Source of the DNA: Nematocida ironsii | Taxonomy: Eukaryota; Microsporidia | DNA: 64,000 nt | Reading direction: 5' to 3' | NCBI GenBank assembly: GCA_001642415.1 | Contig: LTDK01000173.1 | Location: 1 to 64,000, forward strand | Shown: positions 52,554-60,785 of the stretch, piece after piece | Layout of the letters: every line of letters begins with the position of its first letter | Numbering within the stretch: position 1 is the stretch's first letter | Translations under genes and position numbers: made by a program | Notes under the pieces: generated by a model | Database searches by the model: none | Told to the model about the DNA's origin: nothing | Seen by the model: only the letters and a program-made list of their open reading frames with translations

Positions 52554-53163
52554 TAATAAATACTGTGGATGTAATGAAGTTTTTCTTTGAAATTATTAAT
52601 TCTGTATTGTTTAATTATATTTCTAAATTTATGCCATTTTATTTTTATAAAAGCTGCTTTAATCCCTATTTATTATATGTTCTAGATTATTGCATAATTG
52701 AATAGTAAGGAATAAATAATTTAAAAATTAAACAAAGCTTACTTGTATCTCTAAATGTGTTAATTGAAGATGGTTCTATTTAGAAAATCTTCTATTTTTA
52801 ATTAATCCATAGAAACTGCCTAAAAATAATATTCTTCTTGGCATCTGAGCTGTGGGATAGGCAGAAAATACTTCATTATTACATCAGCCAAGCAATAATA
52901 ATATTGTAAAATAATAAGATCATTCTTTTATTAAATTGGCAGATACGATATTATAATGATATAAATATACTATTTTACATATTTTTATGTATTTTTATAT
53001 GTAAATTGTCTTATTGTAATTATTTTATATTCTTATTTCATCTTCTTAAACACCTGGGTACTCTTAGATTTTATCATACTCCAATCCTCTAATGAATTGT
53101 TTAAAATATCTTAAATTTATATGGCAATGCCGTCTTCTTCTACTTCAATTCGTGTATATGACT
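52554..53163. other. AT-rich convergent intergenic region
   Basis: A 610-bp gap between the proteasome subunit and the tail-anchored protein's 3' end. Open frames are short and rich in Phe/Tyr/Ile, as expected from AT-rich DNA. No motif copy or RNA was recognised. Confidence 0.45.
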
Positions 53164-54498
53164 TTACCACCATCTTTTAGCCACTTTCTTATGCATTATT
53201 GCTCTTCTATAATATATTGAGTACAGAACAGCAGCAACTATTAGTATAATTAATGCGATTATGATGGCTCTCTTCTTCAAAGTCTCTTTTCTGGCATCTG
53301 CCTCACTACTTCTTATCGGCACCAGACTCCCATCTAAACCAGTTGATGATACTACAGTATTGATTAGGGTTGCTTCAGGTATTTTCATATTATAATTTAT
53401 ATGTACCTCTCCATCTGTGTAGAATGCCCATTCTTTTTTTCCACCTAAAAAGCTCTCTCTTTTAATTCTAATTGGTCTACTAAAAACAGAGTTCAGCTGT
53501 TTTTTAATGCTCTGCCCAAATCTTCTAATTATATTCAACTTGAACGTAGAGGGCGTGATATTGTGTTCTTTAAGTAGGCTCTCCATCTTACTTTCAGAAT
53601 AGTTCGCGTATACATCACCAGGCAGTGCCTCTACTATTTCTATACTAGCTTTAAATAGATTTCTGCAATTATCAACATCCTCTGGTTGGAACTGTTGGTT
53701 TACCAGGAAAAAGAACAAGGTGTCATATATGCACTTGTGATCGCTTTTCATTAAATCCTCTGATCTTTTAATGAATTTAAAGCTTTCTATTAAAGTGTTC
53801 AGTATTTTACTACTATTAGAATTAAGTGCTAAAAATAAATCAAGTGAATAGAAATCGTCCTTTGTTAACTTAATTTGTTTGCTAAATGATCCCATTCCAC
53901 CATTCTTATTTTGCCTTATTTGCATACTTTCAAATGCTGTTACTATCTCTAGCACTCTCTGTAGCCTGGAATAGCCTTTAGATTCATTTAGCTCTAAAAG
54001 ACCCATTAATGCTTCATCTTCTTTAATATCCTCATTTTTTATGTACCTACCACAAAAGCCAGCTATTATTTCTTTTATAGTTTCTTGCATACTCCACTTA
54101 ACTACAGGATATTTTATCATAAACAGATGTGTGGTGTTCATCATATTATAATATGCCATTCTTTGCTCTTTGTTATTTATTTCCTCAGACATCTCCATAA
54201 GAGCAGTTATGATTTGCTCTGTTTTAAGGAGTATATCAGTAATTTCGTTTATTCTGATTTTACTGGTAGTATTTTTGGACTCTCTGTCTATATTATTCCA
54301 TAATAAAGACATAAATATAGTCTGTATTAGATTGTTTAGTGGCTCATATCTTATGTCTAGTTTTGCTGTCTTTTTATATATATCTACTGATGCAACAACT
54401 ACATCATTAGGATTTATGTAAATGGGTTCTTGCTTATTGTTTAATTGTGACAACTTCTTTTCTATTTCATTCAGTAGCTCGTTTCTGTTGGAAATCAT
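53164..54498 (-). CDS. Tail-anchored membrane protein of unknown function
   Basis: A 444-residue protein with no signal peptide, a long mainly helical cytosolic part and one hydrophobic segment close to the C-terminus (RAIIIALIILIVAAVLYSIYY), followed by a basic end (RRAIMHKKVAKRWW). This is the pattern of a tail-anchored or single-pass type II protein of the ER or outer mitochondrial-type membrane. No domain was recognised; SNARE or Bcl-type motifs were not seen. The gene has an AT-rich leader. Confidence 0.68.
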   Translation of the reverse strand: MISNRNELLNEIEKKLSQLNNKQEPIYINPNDVVVASVDIYKKTAKLDIRYEPLNNLIQTIFMSLLWNNIDRESKNTTSKIRINEITDILLKTEQIITALMEMSEEINNKEQRMAYYNMMNTTHLFMIKYPVVKWSMQETIKEIIAGFCGRYIKNEDIKEDEALMGLLELNESKGYSRLQRVLEIVTAFESMQIRQNKNGGMGSFSKQIKLTKDDFYSLDLFLALNSNSSKILNTLIESFKFIKRSEDLMKSDHKCIYDTLFFFLVNQQFQPEDVDNCRNLFKASIEIVEALPGDVYANYSESKMESLLKEHNITPSTFKLNIIRRFGQSIKKQLNSVFSRPIRIKRESFLGGKKEWAFYTDGEVHINYNMKIPEATLINTVVSSTGLDGSLVPIRSSEADARKETLKKRAIIIALIILIVAAVLYSIYYRRAIMHKKVAKRWW

Positions 54499-55513
54499 TT
54501 TTGTGCAAAAAATGGAAAATTTTAAATATTCTTGATTTTACGTTAATTATATGATATATAGAGGTAGTTTACTAATTTGGAAAATTCTTCTAATAAATTT
54601 ATATTTTCTATGGTGGGTGATGGCACCACTACTCACAAGTGAGCTTCCGAGGGCAATCCATATGCGTGCCAGCTTGCGCAATGATTCTTCTAAGACAAAA
54701 GGCTGGGATCGCAGATTAGTAGATCAACTTCCGACTATTTAACCAAATCTCTTCCTCCTAGTTTATGGGATAGCTCAGAGAAGTGTCGATGGCTAACCTC
54801 AGCACCAGGTCTAAGATATCTATACCCTTTGGGCCACATCCTAAATACAATAAAGAGCTCTCTTCTTTCACTCCTTTCTCTATTCAGACTAAATACCAGA
54901 GCGTTGATCGCGTTACTCCCTGTGAGTACTTCAATACCTGTTTTTATTATATAACACACATTGTTATATATCTGTGTATGGTGTTTTTCTATGCCTGTAT
55001 AATCCTATTTCATAGCTATTTGAACAGATTAATTTTTTTGTATGTTTTTCTTAATGTGTACACTCTTTTAATATAAAATGAAGAGTTTGTAAATTATAAA
55101 GACAAAGAAAATGATAGAATAGAATAATCAACAGACCAAACGCATTAATTAAGTTAGTAAATTGAATATTCTGGGAAAACAGATAATAATAGATAATTTA
55201 ACTAGTAAAGGCGATTATTTAAAGATTGTATGTTTATTAAACATTTGGATACAGCATAATTATTAGTTTATCCATTGATATTACATTTCAAAAAATTAAA
55301 TTCTTCTACTAAGAAATTATGATATACCATGCATATTCTGAGTATAGTTCGAGTTACATACAAACTATTTATATTATTAAACACTGTAATATATCTTTTT
55401 AGATATTAGCACATACAATTCTGACTTTTTGGTTTATTATAGCAGGAAAGCTGTAGAGGGATGGTTTATGCACACAGATATAGCTATTCAATTATATTTC
55501 TAGAAATCTTTAT
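54499..55513. other. Long intergenic region with GC-richer block
   Basis: About 1 kb. Most of it is very AT-rich, but 54611-54940 is clearly richer in G+C and is listed separately. Short frames read through it in several phases, none convincing. Confidence 0.45.
54611..54940. ncRNA. GC-richer non-coding block, candidate structured RNA or decayed gene
   Basis: This 330-bp block differs in composition from the AT-rich DNA on both sides. It contains the stem CTCAC-AA-GTGAG (54632-54643). Minus-strand and plus-strand frames of 60-75 codons cross it in different phases, with no recognisable protein. I tested it by eye for 5S rRNA, SRP RNA, snRNA and tRNA boxes and found none. It may be a lineage-specific RNA gene (for example RNase P or MRP RNA, which diverge strongly) or a decayed coding or mobile element. 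Confidence 0.25.
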
Positions 55514-56101
55514 TTATGCATCTGTATTGTGTATCTTTTGCACATCTCTTTTGTACTTTTCTTTTAAGTCTATATACATCTGAGATAATTTGTCTATCAC
55601 TGCTTTATCTCGCAGCTTGACTTCTAGCACACGTTTTTCTAGATGCTTCTTTAGCTCCTGCACCTCCTCGGCAACTTTCAGTTTTATTGTTTCCTTCGCC
55701 TTTTCTTTCAACTTTTGTATAATTTTTTCCATTTTCTGCTCGTAGTCCCGCTTTATCTCCTTTTCTTTTTCTTTGTACAGTGCCTCTATCTCCATCAGCC
55801 TTGTTTTATATTTATTTTTCAGCTCTTTTATTTCCTTCTCTTTTGACTTTTTCACTTCTTTTTCTATTGTCTCCTCTATTGTCTCCTGAATGCCAAGTAC
55901 CCTGCTCTGCATTTCCTTTAAACGAAACAGCTCCTGCTCTACATTATGTATCTTTTCATCCCGAGAGCTTTCATACTTCACTCGGAATGGATGCGCATCA
56001 CGTGCCTTTTTCCTGTCCTTTGATGAATTATCGCATAGTTCTATTGAATCGTTGAACCTTCTTTCCAACTCGCGCACTTCACTTTCCCTGTTGAAATCCA
56101 T
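55514..56101 (-). CDS. Coiled-coil protein (195 aa)
   Basis: After a short polar start (MDFNRESEVRELERRF) the protein is an almost continuous charged coiled coil from about residue 45 to 190, rich in Lys and Glu with Leu/Ile/Val heptads (EIEALYKEKEKEIKRDY, AEEVQELKKHLEKR). No globular domain was seen and no family was recognised; cytoskeletal, kinetochore or scaffold roles are all possible. It is divergent from a membrane-protein gene, with 33 bp between start codons, so they may share expression. Confidence 0.68.
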   Translation of the reverse strand: MDFNRESEVRELERRFNDSIELCDNSSKDRKKARDAHPFRVKYESSRDEKIHNVEQELFRLKEMQSRVLGIQETIEETIEKEVKKSKEKEIKELKNKYKTRLMEIEALYKEKEKEIKRDYEQKMEKIIQKLKEKAKETIKLKVAEEVQELKKHLEKRVLEVKLRDKAVIDKLSQMYIDLKEKYKRDVQKIHNTDA

Positions 56102-56134
56102 TACAAAATAAATGAAAAACTATATTTGTTATGA
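56102..56134. promoter_or_regulatory. 33-bp gap between divergent coiled-coil and membrane-protein genes
   Basis: The third divergent start pair about 30 bp apart. It contains ATGAAAAACTATATTTG, similar to the GAAAAATTTA and GAAAAATTAT cores at the other two pairs. A 4-bp-offset out-of-frame ATG lies at 56131. Confidence 0.45.
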
Positions 56135-56920
56135 ATGCCAATTGCAACAGGATGCATTTCTCTTATTCGAGATGGGAGTGTGGATAAACAGGTGGATCTG
56201 CTAGACAGAGACCCAATCAGCATGCGCACGTACCTAAGCCTTATATTTGAATCTCTTAATAAAAAAAGAGACATTATTCTGGCGATTGTTATTCCTGCTG
56301 AAGCGGCAACTGTCCCTGAAGCAGATGACCACATTCCTATTAGCATAGTTTGCAAAGGAGTTGTATATCTCTCAGAGTGCATTAATCTGCACAGGTTTAC
56401 AGTTACTACTACCAACCCAAGTGTCATTGCAGTATCCAGGAAGAATGTTGCAGATCCAAACATGAAGTGCCATATTAAAAATATTTATTACTACAGACTA
56501 GAGCACTCTGTTCTCTCAGAAATAATGAACAAGAAAGACAAAAAGCTCTTTAAAAGCCTCACCCGGGTGCTAGAAGACTCCCCAGATGCAGTGGCTGAGC
56601 TAGCCAGAATGAACCCTGTAATACTTTCCTGCAACTGGATAGGAACAGAGCATGACTATCTGAACAATAGCGTATTTCACACGTATATAGAGCAGAACAA
56701 AATACTTGGAGATATATTTGATCCAAAGAAGGCATCCACTCGGGTGGTAAAAAAAGAAAGGAAAATATTCCGAAAAATACTTATAGGTATTATGACCCTA
56801 ATGGCTATTATTTTTATTGCCCGAAATGTTCTCTACGAGTTTTCGTATTGGGTCCTGTTATCCCATCTGGCAGCTCTATCAGCGTGTGGTGCAGTCATAT
56901 TTATCAACGAAAGAATATGA
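56135..56920 (+). CDS. Membrane protein of unknown function (261 aa)
   Basis: The N-terminal about 195 residues are soluble, with no clear signal peptide, and include a basic stretch just before the membrane (TRVVKKERKIFRKI). Two hydrophobic segments follow at the C-terminus (about 211-228, ILIGIMTLMAIIFIARNV, and 235-255, WVLLSHLAALSACGAVIFI), giving a hairpin with both ends on the same side. No family was recognised. The sequence MKCHIKNIYYYRLEHSVL is divergent. It may be an ER or inner nuclear membrane protein. Confidence 0.65.
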   Translation: MPIATGCISLIRDGSVDKQVDLLDRDPISMRTYLSLIFESLNKKRDIILAIVIPAEAATVPEADDHIPISIVCKGVVYLSECINLHRFTVTTTNPSVIAVSRKNVADPNMKCHIKNIYYYRLEHSVLSEIMNKKDKKLFKSLTRVLEDSPDAVAELARMNPVILSCNWIGTEHDYLNNSVFHTYIEQNKILGDIFDPKKASTRVVKKERKIFRKILIGIMTLMAIIFIARNVLYEFSYWVLLSHLAALSACGAVIFINERI

Positions 56921-57504
56921 TGGAAAGTGCAGAAGTATTTTCAGTAGCTATTATTAATTAGTGATGGCTTAAAATACAAAGATTATTTATGAAAGAGCAC
57001 ATGTTCTGTGCACCCAGAAGAAATATAAAATAAATGTGCTTTCTATAGTATACAGTCTACTCTTATATTTTATTAAAATGTATCTTTTTATTAATATACT
57101 AATATATGAAAAATAATTTATTATTTTGTATACTAAGTCATATGTACATTATTTTATGCGCTTTTAAACGCATTAATGCATGTATTCTATAATCTTCTTT
57201 TTAATTAGCCAAAAATATTTCTATAACTGTCACATTTTATAAATGCTTTCTATATACTAGCGGCGTCTTGAATGGTTCAGAGCACTGCGCACTGCACGTT
57301 TATTCTTTTGTAAATAGCTGATGCGTGCTTGGCCAAATTCTATCTTTGTGATTGTCTTCTGAGCAGTAGCATTTACTCAAGGTATTGTTCTGCAGAAGAT
57401 GAATAAGATGCCTAGCATATGCTCTGTTGGTGCTTCTTTATTTTAGTGCGGCTTTCTTTTCTGCAGTGCAAGCAGCCTATTTGCACTTTGTTTTTTAAAG
57501 TTTT
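56921..57504. other. Intergenic region, GC-richer near SPT3
   Basis: The left part is AT-rich. The right part (57255-57490) is GC-richer, with GCACTGCGCACTGCAC at about 57281-57296 and several TGCAG/CTGCA words. No ORF above 20 codons is convincing. Boxes resembling C (CTGATGC near 57322) and D (TCTGA near 57357) are present, but too weakly to call a snoRNA. Confidence 0.4.
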
Positions 57505-58281
57505 ATGTCGACAAGCAAGACAGAGTATGGTTTTACTGTGCGAGATAACCAGGAAAAAGGCCAGACTCTTTATTCACAGGAAATTGAAGCGATGATGTAT
57601 ACCTGTGGCGACGTTCGCATCCCCAATAAAGAATCCAGCACCTACATGGAGCAAATAATATATGTGCAGTTAAAACTGTTACTTAGTAATGCATACAAAG
57701 TATCAAAGATGAAAGGCAGCAAGAAAATCAACATAGAAGACATAGTGTTCCTTATGAGAAACAATCCACACAGAGTAAAAAAGCTGTCCAACTATATCAT
57801 CTTTAAAGACGTGCGTAACAAAGTTAATAAAGATGCAATTTCGCTGCGGGCTGCGTCAGAGACAAGGCTAAGATACAACTGGCTTCCAAAACATGTGTAT
57901 GAAATGCCAGAGCACACACACGGCAGATTGTATATAATTGACAAAATGACAGAAGGAATGTCCAAGGAGGAGTATTTGGACTTCACAGAGTGTAGGCAGG
58001 CTTCTTTTACCTTTAGAAAAGGGAAAAGATTCAAAGAATTCCTTAATACACAGTATAAAATGAAAGACGACCTATTAGATGTCCTTGGGTTTCTTGCATG
58101 CGAAATAGTATTCGATATTATCAGCATAGCTAGTAAAATAAATGCACTAAAATCAAAAAAGAGTCAAATAAATCCAGACATTAAGGGAATGTTCAAAGAA
58201 AGAATGCATAAAAAGCCCATCACCGTGGCAGACATTGATGAGGCTTGCAGACAGCTAAAGCTAAAAAATGTCATATACTAA
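57505..58281 (+). CDS. SPT3: SAGA subunit Spt3
   Basis: The 258-residue protein matches Spt3 at both ends. The N-terminal histone fold is YSQEIEAMMYTCGDVRIPNKESSTYMEQIIYVQL, then KINIEDIVFLMRNNPHRVKKLSNYIIFKDVRNKV, against Spt3 'EIQQMMYVSGE...PSPETT' and '[31 protein letters not shown]'. The C-terminal MSKEEYLDFTECRQASFTFRKGKRFKE is the specific Spt3 motif before the second histone-fold half (VLGFLACEIVFDI, ITVADIDEACRQL). Spt3 delivers TBP within SAGA. TAF13 shares the first fold but not the ECRQASFT block. It is shorter than yeast Spt3 (337 residues). Confidence 0.93.
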   Translation: MSTSKTEYGFTVRDNQEKGQTLYSQEIEAMMYTCGDVRIPNKESSTYMEQIIYVQLKLLLSNAYKVSKMKGSKKINIEDIVFLMRNNPHRVKKLSNYIIFKDVRNKVNKDAISLRAASETRLRYNWLPKHVYEMPEHTHGRLYIIDKMTEGMSKEEYLDFTECRQASFTFRKGKRFKEFLNTQYKMKDDLLDVLGFLACEIVFDIISIASKINALKSKKSQINPDIKGMFKERMHKKPITVADIDEACRQLKLKNVIY

Positions 58282-58634
58282 CCGTAAATAGTCTATTGAA
58301 AATATTTCTATAGCCAAGGGCACACATTGCCCGCCATCTATGATATTATCTGCGCTCTGTAGAGATATCCATATAAATAAACACTGATATATATGTAAGA
58401 ATTATTTTTCGAGTTATATAGGAATACTCACTGACTTAACAATACAACATTAGATGCCAATTTATGAAATATTGCATCTTCATTGTTTTTTTTGTTCTGT
58501 ATCAGGCCATTCGCATTTGAGTGTTTCTGCTGTGCGTGTTGTCTGTCCCTGAAAAATTATCTAAAAATTATAAATAGAATTTAAATCTTTCCAGAGTTGT
58601 TCTTGTAATAATTATATTAAAATAGTAAAAACCA
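58282..58634. other. Intergenic region
   Basis: A 353-bp gap with nothing clear in it. A short GC-richer stretch (about 58310-58365) and a T-rich stretch (about 58475-58500) are the only changes in composition. Confidence 0.4.
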
Positions 58635-58847
58635 ATGATTTCGGACAAATATAAATCAATAGAAAAACAAATAGCCCAAATAATAAAAATAACGATTGCT
58701 TCTGAGTTTAATAGAATTCTGCTATACTCTGAAGACATCCTAGAAAATCGTAAAATATTACACAGTCAGCGTACTAAACCCGAAATTCGATATGATGCTC
58801 TAGAATTCATATTAAACAATTTATTACATATTATATCAGTCTGTTAG
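58635..58847 (+). CDS. Possible small protein (70 aa), uncertain
   Basis: An ATG-initiated 70-codon frame, charged and helical (KYKSIEKQIAQIIKITIASEF, RYDALEFILNNLLHIISVC). It could be a small helical subunit, but the DNA is very AT-rich and an AACCCGAAAT copy of the intergenic motif lies inside it at 58778-58787, which argues that the frame is non-coding. Its 3' end lies 35 bp from the stop codon of the convergent subtilisin gene. Confidence 0.3.
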   Translation: MISDKYKSIEKQIAQIIKITIASEFNRILLYSEDILENRKILHSQRTKPEIRYDALEFILNNLLHIISVC

Positions 58848-58882
58848 TGAGTTTATATGAAAATTGCTAAATGTACTTGTAT

Positions 58883-60400
58883 TTATTCAAGGCGCAGGTT
58901 AAGTACCTTAGCAGATGCTATTTTAATTAGATCTGACTTAAATGCATCGGTTTTAATAAGCATCTTTAGATCCTCTGGGGATTGGTAAGATTCTCCTAAA
59001 TATAAGGCAGCTAATCCTGCAACATGGGGAGCTGCCATTGATGTCCCAGATAGTTCTCGCATGGTATTATTTAGGAATGAACTTCGTATTCCAACCCCTG
59101 GTGCATATACATCTACACAGGGACCAGTATTGCTAAACTCTGCAATTTCATCATTTTTGTCAATAGCTCCTACAGTAATTACCTTCGTAATTGAGGCAGG
59201 AGAATACTCACATGCATTAGAAGCATTGTTGCCCCCTGCTGCTATTATTACGAGCCCCGTGCCCACTGCTTTTTTTGCTATCTCCTTTAGCACTTCACTC
59301 TTAACCCCGCCAAGGCTCATGTTTATTATAGCTTTCGGGTGCTTTTCTGTTTTAATTCTCTGGTGGTGTGACTTCATTGCGTATATTAATCCTAAAACTG
59401 CATATTCTGTGCTTCCCTTCCCCTCATCTGTTAATATCTTTACAGGAATTAGCGTTGCATTAGAAGCAACACCAACTGTCTTACCTCCGATTATTCCTGC
59501 ACAGTGTGTGCCATGGCCATGGTCATCCATTGCATCAAGGTTTCCGCCAACAATATTTATCCCCGTCTTTACTCTACCTTTTAACTCATCGTGTGTGTTC
59601 TCTATCCCTGTGTCCAACACGTACACATAAACACCACTGCCTGCGCTTTTGGGATATACAAAAGTGTCTTCGCTATAGATCTTGCTGCCCTGCGCCAGCC
59701 GGCTCAGCCCCCACGGAGCATCCGCTCTTGCTTTTAAGTTGCTGGTTGTGAATGGATAATGCAGCTTCTTTATTGCTGCTGCATACTCTTTCTCTCCTGT
59801 CAGCTCTCTAGTGTGTGGGATGGGCATTGGAGTAATGCTAATGGGCTTTGACTTGATTCTTTGGATAGAAGAAACTCTTCTCGAACTGAATTTAAAGAGT
59901 GGATGCGGCTTGTTTCTATGCTTCCGGAATATTTTTTTAACTGGATTCTTTCTGAAGTGCCTTCTTCCTTTTAATACATTGGCATGCGCAGATAGATCTT
60001 CCCTATTGTGCTCAGTAGAAATTGAAATTGTACTTGGACTGACCTCTGAAGGAGCATATAACAGCTTGTACTCCTCTCGAGTGAGCATAAGGTCGGGCAT
60101 TCCTGCCGATAGAGACTCGCCCATGCTCAGCTGAATTGTATACTCTTTATTCTCTTCAACCATAAGCACATCGCTTCTTTTTCTAAGCTGTGCGGCCTCG
60201 CTTTCTGAAATGTCTGCGGTATAGCCTTTTAATCCACCCACACCAAATCCTTTAATAGTATGCTCTGGAATATTACTGGCTTTTATCCACTCTTCGTGAC
60301 TTTGAATGCTTTCTGCAGAGAGGTCATCTTTAAGCAGGACAATATGTCTTTTGGCTAGACAAATGCCAAGAAATAGAACTATGCTGTATGCTGCTATCAT
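58883..60400 (-). CDS. Secreted subtilisin-like serine protease (S8, proteinase K type)
   Basis: A 505-residue preproenzyme. It has a signal peptide (1-16, MIAAYSIVLFLGICLA), an I9-type propeptide (about 18-92, HIVLLKDDLSAE...LMVEENKEY) and a basic spacer (about 145-190, KGRRHFRKNPVKKIFRKHR) of possible processing sites. The catalytic domain carries Asp263 (LDTG), His296 (GHGTHCAG), the oxyanion Asn391 (AAGGNN) and Ser454 (GTSMAAPHVAG). GHGTHCAG and the VDVYAPGVGI segment place it with fungal proteinase K. Subtilisins are secreted by microsporidia in sporogenesis or host cells and may process spore wall or polar tube proteins. All catalytic residues are intact. Confidence 0.95.
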   Translation of the reverse strand: MIAAYSIVLFLGICLAKRHIVLLKDDLSAESIQSHEEWIKASNIPEHTIKGFGVGGLKGYTADISESEAAQLRKRSDVLMVEENKEYTIQLSMGESLSAGMPDLMLTREEYKLLYAPSEVSPSTISISTEHNREDLSAHANVLKGRRHFRKNPVKKIFRKHRNKPHPLFKFSSRRVSSIQRIKSKPISITPMPIPHTRELTGEKEYAAAIKKLHYPFTTSNLKARADAPWGLSRLAQGSKIYSEDTFVYPKSAGSGVYVYVLDTGIENTHDELKGRVKTGINIVGGNLDAMDDHGHGTHCAGIIGGKTVGVASNATLIPVKILTDEGKGSTEYAVLGLIYAMKSHHQRIKTEKHPKAIINMSLGGVKSEVLKEIAKKAVGTGLVIIAAGGNNASNACEYSPASITKVITVGAIDKNDEIAEFSNTGPCVDVYAPGVGIRSSFLNNTMRELSGTSMAAPHVAGLAALYLGESYQSPEDLKMLIKTDAFKSDLIKIASAKVLNLRLE

Positions 60401-60785
60401 TGTATCTTTGCTCTTTCATTTCTTTAAATATACCAGCTCACACAATGTAGCAGCCTATATATGTGTTTCTTTCATTTTCTCACATACATTTAATATAAAA
60501 CCCTCCAATAATATCGACTGCTGTGTTTATATGCCCAAACATTCTGCAATACCATGGATACGCACTTTGGCAGGATCAGTACTATAAAAGAGGGCAGCAT
60601 GCAATTCGCACAACACACAAGTTAATATAAACACCCCATTTTACTTTATTCAATTACTTTATACTGGAAAAAGTTGCTATTCTAGAACAGATATTATGAA
60701 GAGCAGTGTAACAAAATATTTAAAACTATGCTAGGAGTCTATAATACAGTTATTATTAAGATATACAATCACATTTATTTGATTA
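60401..60785. other. Intergenic region between subtilisin and type I membrane-protein genes
   Basis: A 385-bp region upstream of the subtilisin start. It is AT-rich and no specific element was seen. Confidence 0.4.

Noticed and set aside
52574..52705. 43-codon Phe/Tyr-rich frame after the proteasome gene
   Set aside because: The peptide is only what AT-rich DNA yields by chance.
53110..53180. Possible frameshifted extension of the tail-anchored protein
   Set aside because: A short out-of-frame stretch continues past the stop codon, but it is only 18 codons with no similarity or slippery signal.
54735..54959. 74-codon minus-strand frame in the GC-richer island
   Set aside because: It has no recognisable domain and other phases are equally open; the island is kept as an unassigned element instead.
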